DNA from: Caenorhabditis remanei
Lineage: Eukaryota; Nematoda; Chromadorea; Rhabditida; Rhabditidae
DNA length: 64,000 nt
Reading direction: 5' to 3'
Assembly: GCF_010183535.1 (NCBI RefSeq)
Contig: NC_071331.1
Location: 3,906,001-3,970,000, forward strand
Positions 10,050 through 23,300 of this stretch are shown here, piece after piece (within the stretch, counting starts at the first letter, position 1; each line of letters starts with the position of its first letter). Made by a program: the position numbers and the translations under genes. The notes beneath the pieces are model-generated. The model was not told where the DNA came from and searched no databases. It worked only from the letters and a program-made list of their open reading frames with translations.

Positions 10050-13000
10050 ATGGATATTCCTTCTTCTTCTTCTTCTTCTTCTGTTCCTGGTGAGTATATT
10101 AGTTTTTCGCAAAAAATCATACCATTTTTTTTTAAAGATGATGCAATTATTGCTCAACACTTTCCTACAAGGGAAGAAATGGAGTTTCTCCGAAAATTTG
10201 CCGACATTGTTGATGGCACGAAAAAAGTTCAAATAACAAGTGACGTACTAAAAGTAGGACCCACTAGAATTGCATTGAAAAACGTGGATCAATTTCCAAC
10301 AAATGTGCGCCTTGATCAGAACATTGGAAGACTTTTTGACATTTTTATTCGTGCAATGATAAAAGAATGTGGAGGAAATTTGCAAACTACAAAATTTTGG
10401 ATAAACCTTCAACATCCTGGTTATCACGATGACGATGGATTTTATATCATGCATAAGACGTACCAAATGGCAAACGGCCACACTCTAATAAACACAATAG
10501 CCCGCCATAGTCAATCAAAAAAGGAATTGGCAATGGATGAGGCGATGATCTTCACAATGCGCATCTTTACGCGTCCTCCAAAAGCAAGACCGGGAAAAGG
10601 AGGTCGTATTCCGGATCAAATCTTGGCAAGTTTAAATTTTTTTCAAGTCCTCTACTATTATTCTTCTTTCAGCGTAAATTTGGAGTAAAAACTCGAAATG
10701 TTGTCGGAACTGGACACTGTCTCCCCAAGGCGCTAATCATTGGAATGGCATGGAGTGATATGCAAAACAATAAATGCCATAGCACGACAAACAGTTTCAA
10801 AAGACTGACTAGAGCAGAGGTGAGTTGATTTCTTTTCCAAAAAAAGCACAAAAATTTCATTTTTAGTATGAGCACACGTCGCGCCCTAAAATTCAATTAA
10901 GAGAAGCCAAGGCACTACTAAAAGCTGCAAAAATGAGGCAAAGGCAATCAGAGCACACACTCGATGATTTGAAAAAGCTTGCAAAGCACTTGTCCAATTA
11001 TCGAATCCGTGTATGGGCTCTGGAAGATGGAGTGGCTGTGCCTACGGTAGTTTTCGATGAAAACCAGTCAGCCGAAGGCTTCATCCCAATCTTTTATGCT
11101 CAAGAACATTATGAATTTTTCAAACCCACTTGCCCAACAGTTGGTGTGAGATTTTGTTTCAAATGTCATAAACTGGCTGATGACAAGCATTGGAAAAAAT
11201 GTTCGGTAGAATGTAAGAGATGTGGCAGAGATAATTGCATCCAAAAACTCGACTCGATGCAAATCTACTGTGCAGAGTGTAACATTAACTTCTACAGTCA
11301 AGAATGTTATGATGCTCACTTGGAAAAGCCATCCGCGAAATCACTTCCGTTTTGCAGTCGCTATGAAAAGTGAGTTTTTTTTCAATTTTTTCCTCAATTT
11401 TTTTTTTCTTATAGATGCAAAGAATGCTACGTCATTCATCGCCGAGAAGAATATGCAAAAGACAAACACGTATGTTACCATTCAGACTTTTGCAACGTTT
11501 GTATGGAAAAAGTATCTGGAGATCATGATTGTGTGCATGCCGCCCCAACACAAGCCTCAAGAAAGCGTGCCCTAGAACGGCAATCAAAGTGGACTATTGT
11601 CATTTATGACATTGAGACAATTGTAGTAAAAAGTGGAGAGTATAGAGGTGAGTTGATATCATCAAATGACATATAATGTTCTTTTTTCAGGAACCGACAA
11701 CTTTGGAGTAAAACACGAACCTAATCTCATTTGTTATAAACTGGTTTGCGAAAAGTGTAAAGGAGGCGAGTGCGAAAGATGCGGTAAAATAGAGACGATA
11801 TCGTACAAGGACAAAGAAAGTGGGTCGGTCATTGAAAGATTTGCATCATTCCTAAAAGAAGATCCAAGACTTGTGAATGCATACGTCATTGCTCATAATG
11901 GTGGCCGGTAAGTTGTCTCCAAGAATTTCTAAACAAATTTCCCCCTTTTTCAGCTATGATCACGTATTCACATTGGAGGAAATGATGAGAAAGGATCCGT
12001 ATGAGCCCGATTTCACAATGACTGGTTCGGCATTCATTTCTGCAAATGTAAAGCTGTCAAAGAAAAATACGCTTCACTTTCGCGACTCTGTACGCTATAT
12101 GGCAATGAAACTGGATCAACTCCCCAGTGCCTTTGGTCTTCCAACAAAATCAAAAGGCCACTTTCCATATCTGTTCAACCATCCCGACAATTATGGAACA
12201 ATATTACCAACTCTTCCTCCAATCGACTACTATGAACCGAAACTTATGGGCGTGAAGGCGAGGGCAGAGTTTGAAGAATGGTATGAGAGTGCAAAGGATC
12301 ATCCGTTTGATTTTGACCAAGAGATTGTCGACTATTGCAAAAACGATGTGAAAATTCTCACGGAGGCGGTGGTGAATTTTATAAAGGTGCGTCTTTGTTT
12401 CTATTGTCAAATTGATCCCTTTTTATTTCTAGTTGTGCGAACCCCACTGTAATGGTTGGAATCCCATCATCCAGAGTCCAACGCTTGCTTCGTACATTTT
12501 GTTTGTGCTAAAATACCAGCATATCAAGACGGGAGACATTGGATACATCCCCGAAAACGGTTGGCCAGGCCGGAACAATTCAAAGTATGCCCTCAAATAT
12601 TTGCTATGGCTGGAACACGAGACACCAGGACTGGAACTTGTCCATAAGCTTAGAAAAAGTGGTGAGCATTATGTAACGTGTGGCGAGCGCGGATTCTTTG
12701 TCGACGGATTCAATCCTGAAACTCTTGATGTCTATGAGGTTCACGGATGCATGTGGCATGGATGCCCGAAATGCTACCTCGATCGAGAAGCCAAATGTCC
12801 ACGAAACAAAAATATGACAATGGAACAATTATGGGACAAAACAGTGGAAAGGGAGCAGGTTATCCGAGAGGCAGGCTACAATCTTCGTACGATTTGGGAA
12901 TGCGAAATCAAAGAAATGCTTCAGAAAAATGGAAAAATGGCAAAATTCTTCAAAAATGCAAGTTTTTCTCCCTAGTATACGTAGTAGAGATCATTAATTT

Positions 13001-14550
13001 TATATTTTTCAGTGCAGCTACACAGCTCGCCTCAATCCAAGAATGGGAATGAATGGAGGAAGGACGCAACAGTTTCAAAGCTTGGTCACTGCGACCGATG
13101 AATTTTCAATCGAATTTCTCGATTTTTGCTCACTCTACCCCTATATCAACATCAAGGGCACCGTCTACCCACGCGGAGCGCCTCATAAAATTACGGAAAA
13201 TTTCGCACCAACTGATGAATCAATCCCTTATAATGGTCTCGTCTATTGTGATTTGCTGCCACCTCCACAATGCCCAATACCCATCGCTCCGGTTCGAACC
13301 GACTCGAAACTCTTATTCCCATTGTGTAAGTCTTGTGCCTTCTCAAAACAAAGCGGCCCGTGTACGCATACCAAAATATCAGAGAGATATTTTACTGGTG
13401 TGTGGTGTACCGATGAGCTAAAATTGGCCCAACAAGAGGGATACCAAATTTTGAAATATCACGAGGCCTGGCACTGGGAACCCGAGGCATGGTTCCGTGG
13501 AGGATTCTTTGAGAGCTTTATGAAACCACTCCTCAAGATGAAACACGAAGCTTCTGGATGGCCACAAGTGGACATGACTCAACAGGAAAAACTCGATTAT
13601 GCTCAAGACATTTTCGACAAGGACGGTGTATGGATAGAGCTGGACAAGGTCGAACATAACCCCGGACTTCGTAGTTTTGCAAAGCTCTTCTTGAATAGTG
13701 TTTGGGGAAAATTTGCTCAAAATCCACTCAAAACCGAAACACGCCTCATTCCAATTTCAAAAGCGGTCGAAATTTGGGAATTTTTCGAAGAACCAGGCTA
13801 TGAACCAAAATGTTTCAAAGAGTGGGGAGAGCATCATGTGCTGGTGGCGCGGCGCCCTCTAAAGGAGAATGTGAAGACTGCAAAGTTTACGAGTATCGTG
13901 TATGGAGCCCTCACAACATCGGCAGCACGAATCAAATTGTTCAAGGCAATGCAACTGGTCGGAGCCGAGAATTTGATTTATTGTGGTAAGCATTTCGCAA
14001 AATAGACTCTTCTCAAGCAATTTTTTCAGATACCGACTCTATAATCTTCAAACAAAAGCGAGGAACAGACCCACTAAAGTCTCTAAAAGGGGACGCACTC
14101 GGGCAGTTGACTAGTGAGGTGCCATCCGGATGGAAAATTGAAGAGATTGTTGCAATGGCACCAAAAGTCTATGCATTGAAAATGGTGGACGCGCAGGGCA
14201 ATCATCGCTATGTGACAAAGGCAAAAGGAATCACACTAAACTCTGAGACTATGGATAAGATCAATTTTGAGACAATGCGTAAAATGGTGAGGATTTATGA
14301 CTAGTGTATTTATAACTTTGTCAAAATTTAGGTCACTGCAAAGCTGGATGGTGTTGGCAATCAGGAAACAATTGTGCGAAGGATGCGAATGAAGAGAGGC
14401 TCAAACATTTTGGATGGACTTCGAACCGTCATAGAGCCAAAAAGAGTACGCCCAATGATGGATAAAGGACATTTTGATGAGTCTGGAGTGTTACAACCAT
14501 TTGGAACACATTGTGATAACATTGAATTTGATGATGATTACATGTTTTGA
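10050..14550 (+). CDS. Protein-primed family-B DNA polymerase (left arm)
   Basis: Replicative polymerase of Maverick/Polinton type, 1344 residues. Exons: 10050-10089, 10138-10625, 10673-10819, 10867-11369, 11415-11647, 11691-11907, 11954-12386, 12433-12957, 13013-13985, 14030-14286, 14332-14550. All phases agree if introns 2 and 8 are GC-AG. The start follows acceptor CCCTACAG. The N-terminal part has GTGHCLPKAL near residue 190 (OTU-like motif) and a cysteine-rich region at about 285-435. Exonuclease motifs: YDIE (D458, E460), HNGGRYD (about 539-545), YCKND (Y670, D674). Then HGCMWHGCPKCY near 791. Polymerase motifs: DFCSLYP (899-905), KLFLNSVWGK (about 1086-1095), YCDTDS (about 1185-1190, split by an intron). 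Catalytic residues are intact. AATAAA lies at 14594. Confidence 0.93.
10626..10672 (+). other. GC-AG intron 2 of the polymerase gene
   Basis: Donor TTG/GCAAGT and acceptor TTTCAG. Using the GT two bases further on brings in an immediate TAA. The GC donor keeps phase 0 and joins ..DQIL to RKFGV... The mirrored intron in the right arm is 24213-24259. Confidence 0.8.
12958..13012 (+). other. GC-AG intron 8 of the polymerase gene
   Basis: Donor AAT/GCAAGT and acceptor TTTTTCAG. Only the GC donor keeps the frame into CSYTARLNPR, the conserved block before the SLYP motif. The mirrored intron in the right arm is 21874-21928. Confidence 0.8.
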
Positions 14551-17300
14551 AAACGGGTCTCATTTCCGGTTTGTTTTGTTTTAGCAGTTTTACAATAAAT
14601 TATAATGTTAATAGTGAATTTGCATCTACCCAAGAATTAAATTCAGGTCCATATCTTCTCCAACGAACGAGATGTTGAGTCTTTCCGCGCCCAGTTCGAG
14701 TGTTTAAGTTTTTCTCAGTTTCATGCATCCTGAGTTACGCCTCAAACAACTCAAATAGTTTTTTTCGGCGCATATTTCATTCAGAAATTGAAATTGAACT
14801 GTTGTACCACTCGGAAATGTACATCCTGTCACATAGGACTTGTCATTGAGTTTTATATACCTGAAGGATTTTTTTAGACTCTGCATAGACCATTCATGTG
14901 CGTCACTGAGTCTCATACATACACACACTATGGTCTGAAGTGAAATCCGGCGAATACATGAATTTTCTTTGCCTCTTGGCTTTGAAATATCATGTAAAAA
15001 CAAAATTCACTCTATGCAAAGAAGTGATTCAATTCACAAAAGTCAAAACTGTTGAGAATCGCTATAGCTTCATTAGATTTCATGCTAATTGTTGTGTTTG
15101 CATCAAAAAATACTCATCTAGCAGGGTACCACCCGCATTAGTTTTTACCAGCACGAATTTCTTTCGACCTGTCCCCCAGCTCAAAGTGTAGCATCCCATC
15201 ATCACGTTCCCGTTAATTCAGACTATTTCTCCAAGCATGCATACGTCTCGCTAAATATATGTGCCACATGTACTATTTTCCTCACTTCTTTCCAATCTTT
15301 AGAGAATTTCATTCAAACCAACGGCTTTTTTTCGTTTTTAACATAGTGTGACCTAGATGAATTTTCAACTACGCACACCCTACTCGAATAGAAATAGCAT
15401 TGCTGAAATACAAGACAGTCGACTCGCAAAAACTGTTGGCAATTCAATACTCATTTCATTGCAAATTTGTGTACGAACTGTAAAAAACATCAAACTTGCA
15501 TCATTTTCAATAAAAATCATGATACGTACACTTATTTTAAACAGTCTATTGCCCTTTTTTAGACACTACACATGTATTTTATGCTATCTCATCAAATTTC
15601 TCTATGCAAAATGAATAAACTACCATTTGAATACGATGCTTGTTGGTACGTTCATAGCATATTTATAAATGTACTAGTAATGCTTTTGAAAGTAGCACAC
15701 CCGTTGAGTTAGCAGAAAATATTGTACTAGTAATATCAGTGATCTAGTGAAACAGTTGTCTATCAAAAAACAATATTCACTCTGTTTTCAACTAAATATA
15801 CAGGCATCTATTGAAGAAACACGCTTAAAGTGTCTTGTTGCAAGCTTTTTGAATGATATTCACAAAATGTCTTAGCTCAGAATGTACTCACAATTACAAA
15901 TATAAAATCGTTATACACATAAAGTATGGAGTCCGATGTTTAACTGGAAGCCGAAAAATAGGAGTATAGGAGGAATATAACCGTTCAATAGCTTTTTGGG
16001 CATGATCCTGCTACATAGTAATTATGGCTAAATGTCTGCAGCATATGCACATACTTTTAACCAATGTTACGAACTTAATGTTTAAATGCATAGTTATTTT
16101 AAAAAAATAGAGTATGGACTGGTATGGGGATGACTGCGATGGGTCTTGACCGATATAAAAAATGTGATACAAAAGGCGTTATACTGATGTTTTTCATATG
16201 ACCATTCTATAATATTTTCAAAATCAAACACGATAGTAAGGTTGTGGAGAGAGACGAACGAGAAAAAACAGCATAATGTGGTGTTCAGTGGGATAATAAG
16301 AGCGAGCGACACGAAACTTTTCTAGGTCAACCAACAATAAGTCTCTTTTTTCATACGGAAGTTTACAAATAACAAAAACACAGTACGAATCTGGATTAGC
16401 GAATGGCCTCGCCTCTCGCCGCCGTAAATACGCTTAAGTCACCTTATTCTTTCGTTGGTGAAGATTATGACCAATTCGTAGAGATCATTCATCTCTACAC
16501 ATAGTGCGCTTCACAATACACCCAAGACGAATAGACAGACTATGTGATTGAGGAAGAGTGTACTGACCGTTAGATTCTTTCGACCAATGGGGGTCCAAAC
16601 TCAATTCAGTGTGTTTATTTTGATTTCGCGTAACTTATAGAATAAAGTTAACCCTTATTCTTCTATATTTCTCATTTATTTAGTTTTACACTTCCGGTAA
16701 TCTAGCTCAACCAAAAGAATTCTTTTTGAACTCACATAATGTCTGCCTTCCATGTAAACGTCTTGCCCTCCTATTAGTCATATATCAGGAACTTTATGTT
16801 TCTTTGAGGCTTGGATAGCTCTATTCTCGATGCTGCCTTTATGTTATCATCACGTTATTTTGTAAAGGGTTCGTTTCACTCACAACTGTTTCCGTAGACC
16901 GGACATTCGTCATCGCTCACCGCGACGACTCATTTACCGGTCGGTGGTGTTGGAAAGGGGGGTAGTGGGGGTGTTGGGGTGTGGTAGTGTTAGAAAAGTA
17001 GGAAAACGTGGTTTTTAAAAGTATTTCTTTGTGTTTTTTACACTTGTGACATAAAAATTTCACAGTGCCTACAATTCACATACTATTCTATGTAAATTTC
17101 TCATTAAATCATTGAAACAACTGTATATTGTTAATTACGGCTTCATGAGTTATGAAAAAAATTAAATCAAGAACATAATCAAGAAGTATACAGTGAAGGT
17201 GTTATAGAAGACAAAAATTCGGTTATACATCCTAGAACTAGATATAGCTTCTTCATCTACAGGAATACACCTCCACAATGCTTGATTTAGTCATTCAAGT
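14551..17300. other. Gene-poor inner part of left arm
   Basis: About 2.7 kb between the polymerase stop and the palindrome spacer. It begins with the polymerase polyadenylation signal (AATAAA, 14594). Only short A/T-rich frames are present and none shows splice-consistent extension or a motif. Near the inner end is a strongly G-rich tract (about 16950-17000) and a block of short inverted motifs around ACCGGTCGG (about 16936). I see no further gene. Confidence 0.6.
16950..17003 (+). other. G-rich tract, potential G-quadruplex
   Basis: Contains runs GGGGGG, GGGGG and GGGG separated by 4-nt T/A/G linkers (GGGGGGTAGTGGGGGTGTT..). It lies about 300 bp from the palindrome spacer and is mirrored on the other strand at about 17883-17936. 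G-quadruplex formation is inferred from the run pattern. Confidence 0.5.
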
Positions 17301-17585
17301 AGATGAGGGGTATGCATTGTAATATGATCATCAATTTGATATAAGCCCCTCATATGACTAAGTATCATAGGTGGCAGCCAAATTAAAATGTTTTATTCTT
17401 TCAAAAGTAGTTATTTTCTTTTGTTTTTTCTTGGTTCCTTGCAAGTTTGATATAACTTTCTTTCTAAAACATTCAAATCAACGCTTTTGATTCAGACAAA
17501 AACGGGGACCTATGTTAAATTTAAAGTCAATTCGTCTATTTATTTTTTAGGATTGGGCGGAAATTCTAGGAACATTCTACTAAAC
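17301..17585. other. Unique 285-bp spacer at the palindrome centre
   Basis: The arms stop matching at CATTCAAGT (17300) and ACTTGAATG (17586). The spacer is A/T-rich, with a small inner inverted pair ATGAGGGG..CCCCTCAT (about 17304-17356). It encodes nothing evident. Its presence shows the palindrome is not a perfect hairpin product. Confidence 0.8.
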
Positions 17586-20335
17586 ACTTGAATGACTAAA
17601 TCAAGCATTGTGGAGGTGTATTCCTGTAGATGAAGAAGCTATATCTAGTTCTAGGATGTATAACCGAATTTTTGTCTTCTATAACACCTTCACTGTATAC
17701 TTCTTGATTATGTTCTTGATTTAATTTTTTTCATAACTCATGAAGCCGTAATTAACAATATACAGTTGTTTCAATGATTTAATGAGAAATTTACATAGAA
17801 TAGTATGTGAATTGTAGGCACTGTGAAATTTTTATGTCACAAGTGTAAAAAACACAAAGAAATACTTTTAAAAACCACGTTTTCCTACTTTTCTAACACT
17901 ACCACACCCCAACACCCCCACTACCCCCCTTTCCAACACCACCGACCGGTAAATGAGTCGTCGCGGTGAGCGATGACGAATGTCCGGTCTACGGAAACAG
18001 TTGTGAGTGAAACGAACCCTTTACAAAATAACGTGATGATAACATAAAGGCAGCATCGAGAATAGAGCTATCCAAGCCTCAAAGAAACATAAAGTTCCTG
18101 ATATATGACTAATAGGAGGGCAAGACGTTTACATGGAAGGCAGACATTATGTGAGTTCAAAAAGAATTCTTTTGGTTGAGCTAGATTACCGGAAGTGTAA
18201 AACTAAATAAATGAGAAATATAGAAGAATAAGGGTTAACTTTATTCTATAAGTTACGCGAAATCAAAATAAACACACTGAATTGAGTTTGGACCCCCATT
18301 GGTCGAAAGAATCTAACGGTCAGTACACTCTTCCTCAATCACATAGTCTGTCTATTCGTCTTGGGTGTATTGTGAAGCGCACTATGTGTAGAGATGAATG
18401 ATCTCTACGAATTGGTCATAATCTTCACCAACGAAAGAATAAGGTGACTTAAGCGTATTTACGGCGGCGAGAGGCGAGGCCATTCGCTAATCCAGATTCG
18501 TACTGTGTTTTTGTTATTTGTAAACTTCCGTATGAAAAAAGAGACTTATTGTTGGTTGACCTAGAAAAGTTTCGTGTCGCTCGCTCTTATTATCCCACTG
18601 AACACCACATTATGCTGTTTTTTCTCGTTCGTCTCTCTCCACAACCTTACTATCGTGTTTGATTTTGAAAATATTATAGAATGGTCATATGAAAAACATC
18701 AGTATAACGCCTTTTGTATCACATTTTTTATATCGGTCAAGACCCATCGCAGTCATCCCCATACCAGTCCATACTCTATTTTTTTAAAATAACTATGCAT
18801 TTAAACATTAAGTTCGTAACATTGGTTAAAAGTATGTGCATATGCTGCAGACATTTAGCCATAATTACTATGTAGCAGGATCATGCCCAAAAAGCTATTG
18901 AACGGTTATATTCCTCCTATACTCCTATTTTTCGGCTTCCAGTTAAACATCGGACTCCATACTTTATGTGTATAACGATTTTATATTTGTAATTGTGAGT
19001 ACATTCTGAGCTAAGACATTTTGTGAATATCATTCAAAAAGCTTGCAACAAGACACTTTAAGCGTGTTTCTTCAATAGATGCCTGTATATTTAGTTGAAA
19101 ACAGAGTGAATATTGTTTTTTGATAGACAACTGTTTCACTAGATCACTGATATTACTAGTACAATATTTTCTGCTAACTCAACGGGTGTGCTACTTTCAA
19201 AAGCATTACTAGTACATTTATAAATATGCTATGAACGTACCAACAAGCATCGTATTCAAATGGTAGTTTATTCATTTTGCATAGAGAAATTTGATGAGAT
19301 AGCATAAAATACATGTGTAGTGTCTAAAAAAGGGCAATAGACTGTTTAAAATAAGTGTACGTATCATGATTTTTATTGAAAATGATGCAAGTTTGATGTT
19401 TTTTACAGTTTGTACACAAATTTGCAATGAAATGAGTATTGAATTGCCAACAGTTTTTGCGAGTCGACTGTCTTGTATTTCAGCAATGCTATTTCTATTC
19501 GAGTAGGGTGTGCGTAGTTGAAAATTCATCTAGGTCACACTATGTTAAAAACGAAAAAAAGCCGTTGGTTTGAATGAAATTCTCTAAAGATTGGAAAGAA
19601 GTGAGGAAAATAGTACATGTGGCACATATATTTAGCGAGACGTATGCATGCTTGGAGAAATAGTCTGAATTAACGGGAACGTGATGATGGGATGCTACAC
19701 TTTGAGCTGGGGGACAGGTCGAAAGAAATTCGTGCTGGTAAAAACTAATGCGGGTGGTACCCTGCTAGATGAGTATTTTTTGATGCAAACACAACAATTA
19801 GCATGAAATCTAATGAAGCTATAGCGATTCTCAACAGTTTTGACTTTTGTGAATTGAATCACTTCTTTGCATAGAGTGAATTTTGTTTTTACATGATATT
19901 TCAAAGCCAAGAGGCAAAGAAAATTCATGTATTCGCCGGATTTCACTTCAGACCATAGTGTGTGTATGTATGAGACTCAGTGACGCACATGAATGGTCTA
20001 TGCAGAGTCTAAAAAAATCCTTCAGGTATATAAAACTCAATGACAAGTCCTATGTGACAGGATGTACATTTCCGAGTGGTACAACAGTTCAATTTCAATT
20101 TCTGAATGAAATATGCGCCGAAAAAAACTATTTGAGTTGTTTGAGGCGTAACTCAGGATGCATGAAACTGAGAAAAACTTAAACACTCGAACTGGGCGCG
20201 GAAAGACTCAACATCTCGTTCGTTGGAGAAGATATGGACCTGAATTTAATTCTTGGGTAGATGCAAATTCACTATTAACATTATAATTTATTGTAAAACT
20301 GCTAAAACAAAACAAACCGGAAATGAGACCCGTTT
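17586..20335. other. Gene-poor inner part of right arm
   Basis: Mirror of 14551-17300, with the C-rich complement of the G-tract at about 17883-17936 and the polymerase AATAAA at about 20287-20292 (minus strand). No gene seen. Confidence 0.6.
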
Positions 20336-23300
20336 TCAAAACATGTAATCATCATCAAATTCAATGTTATCACAATGTGTTCCAAATGGTTGTAACACTC
20401 CAGACTCATCAAAATGTCCTTTATCCATCATTGGGCGTACTCTTTTTGGCTCTATGACGGTTCGAAGTCCATCCAAAATGTTTGAGCCTCTCTTCATTCG
20501 CATCCTTCGCACAATTGTTTCCTGATTGCCAACACCATCCAGCTTTGCAGTGACCTAAATTTTGACAAAGTTATAAATACACTAGTCATAAATCCTCACC
20601 ATTTTACGCATTGTCTCAAAATTGATCTTATCCATAGTCTCAGAGTTTAGTGTGATTCCTTTTGCCTTTGTCACATAGCGATGATTGCCCTGCGCGTCCA
20701 CCATTTTCAATGCATAGACTTTTGGTGCCATTGCAACAATCTCTTCAATTTTCCATCCGGATGGCACCTCACTAGTCAACTGCCCGAGTGCGTCCCCTTT
20801 TAGAGACTTTAGTGGGTCTGTTCCTCGCTTTTGTTTGAAGATTATAGAGTCGGTATCTGAAAAAATTGCTTGAGAAGAGTCTATTTTGCGAAATGCTTAC
20901 CACAATAAATCAAATTCTCGGCTCCGACCAGTTGCATTGCCTTGAACAATTTGATTCGTGCTGCCGATGTTGTGAGGGCTCCATACACGATACTCGTAAA
21001 CTTTGCAGTCTTCACATTCTCCTTTAGAGGGCGCCGCGCCACCAGCACATGATGCTCTCCCCACTCTTTGAAACATTTTGGTTCATAGCCTGGTTCTTCG
21101 AAAAATTCCCAAATTTCGACCGCTTTTGAAATTGGAATGAGGCGTGTTTCGGTTTTGAGTGGATTTTGAGCAAATTTTCCCCAAACACTATTCAAGAAGA
21201 GCTTTGCAAAACTACGAAGTCCGGGGTTATGTTCGACCTTGTCCAGCTCTATCCATACACCGTCCTTGTCGAAAATGTCTTGAGCATAATCGAGTTTTTC
21301 CTGTTGAGTCATGTCCACTTGTGGCCATCCAGAAGCTTCGTGTTTCATCTTGAGGAGTGGTTTCATAAAGCTCTCAAAGAATCCTCCACGGAACCATGCC
21401 TCGGGTTCCCAGTGCCAGGCCTCGTGATATTTCAAAATTTGGTATCCCTCTTGTTGGGCCAATTTTAGCTCATCGGTACACCACACACCAGTAAAATATC
21501 TCTCTGATATTTTGGTATGCGTACACGGGCCGCTTTGTTTTGAGAAGGCACAAGACTTACACAATGGGAATAAGAGTTTCGAGTCGGTTCGAACCGGAGC
21601 GATGGGTATTGGGCATTGTGGAGGTGGCAGCAAATCACAATAGACGAGACCATTATAAGGGATTGATTCATCAGTTGGTGCGAAATTTTCCGTAATTTTA
21701 TGAGGCGCTCCGCGTGGGTAGACGGTGCCCTTGATGTTGATATAGGGGTAGAGTGAGCAAAAATCGAGAAATTCGATTGAAAATTCATCGGTCGCAGTGA
21801 CCAAGCTTTGAAACTGTTGCGTCCTTCCTCCATTCATTCCCATTCTTGGATTGAGGCGAGCTGTGTAGCTGCACTGAAAAATATAAAATTAATGATCTCT
21901 ACTACGTATACTAGGGAGAAAAACTTGCATTTTTGAAGAATTTTGCCATTTTTCCATTTTTCTGAAGCATTTCTTTGATTTCGCATTCCCAAATCGTACG
22001 AAGATTGTAGCCTGCCTCTCGGATAACCTGCTCCCTTTCCACTGTTTTGTCCCATAATTGTTCCATTGTCATATTTTTGTTTCGTGGACATTTGGCTTCT
22101 CGATCGAGGTAGCATTTCGGGCATCCATGCCACATGCATCCGTGAACCTCATAGACATCAAGAGTTTCAGGATTGAATCCGTCGACAAAGAATCCGCGCT
22201 CGCCACACGTTACATAATGCTCACCACTTTTTCTAAGCTTATGGACAAGTTCCAGTCCTGGTGTCTCGTGTTCCAGCCATAGCAAATATTTGAGGGCATA
22301 CTTTGAATTGTTCCGGCCTGGCCAACCGTTTTCGGGGATGTATCCAATGTCTCCCGTCTTGATATGCTGGTATTTTAGCACAAACAAAATGTACGAAGCA
22401 AGCGTTGGACTCTGGATGATGGGATTCCAACCATTACAGTGGGGTTCGCACAACTAGAAATAAAAAGGGATCAATTTGACAATAGAAACAAAGACGCACC
22501 TTTATAAAATTCACCACCGCCTCCGTGAGAATTTTCACATCGTTTTTGCAATAGTCGACAATCTCTTGGTCAAAATCAAACGGATGATCCTTTGCACTCT
22601 CATACCATTCTTCAAACTCTGCCCTCGCCTTCACGCCCATAAGTTTCGGTTCATAGTAGTCGATTGGAGGAAGAGTTGGTAATATTGTTCCATAATTGTC
22701 GGGATGGTTGAACAGATATGGAAAGTGGCCTTTTGATTTTGTTGGAAGACCAAAGGCACTGGGGAGTTGATCCAGTTTCATTGCCATATAGCGTACAGAG
22801 TCGCGAAAGTGAAGCGTATTTTTCTTTGACAGCTTTACATTTGCAGAAATGAATGCCGAACCAGTCATTGTGAAATCGGGCTCATACGGATCCTTTCTCA
22901 TCATTTCCTCCAATGTGAATACGTGATCATAGCTGAAAAAGGGGGAAATTTGTTTAGAAATTCTTGGAGACAACTTACCGGCCACCATTATGAGCAATGA
23001 CGTATGCATTCACAAGTCTTGGATCTTCTTTTAGGAATGATGCAAATCTTTCAATGACCGACCCACTTTCTTTGTCCTTGTACGATATCGTCTCTATTTT
23101 ACCGCATCTTTCGCACTCGCCTTCTTTACACTTTTCGCAAACCAGTTTATAACAAATGAGATTAGGTTCGTGTTTTACTCCAAAGTTGTCGGTTCCTGAA
23201 AAAAGAACATTATATGTCATTTGATGATATCAACTCACCTCTATACTCTCCACTTTTTACTACAATTGTCTCAATGTCATAAATGACAATAGTCCACTTT

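Larger units (their letters stand above)
6266..17300 (+). repeat. Left 11.0-kb arm of the palindromic element
   Basis: Pairs with 17586-28609. The coordinate sum with the partner stays at 34875-34886 throughout, so only a few short indels separate the arms: a C-run of 17 versus 11 near 6925, a few bases near 8000, and a T-run of 10 versus 9 near 11399. The substitutions I noticed are a handful (near 7195, 9270, 11763 and 15475). Gene order from the outside in: small gene D, small gene C, zinc-ribbon gene B (all minus), remnant, DNA polymerase (plus), then ~2.7 kb without genes. Confidence 0.92.

Noticed and set aside
14704..20182. Paired 65-99-codon frames in the inner arms (for example MFLHDISKPR.., MKSGEYMNFL..)
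   Set aside because: Identical only because the arms are identical; opposite-strand overlaps of each other, no splice-consistent neighbours, no motifs.
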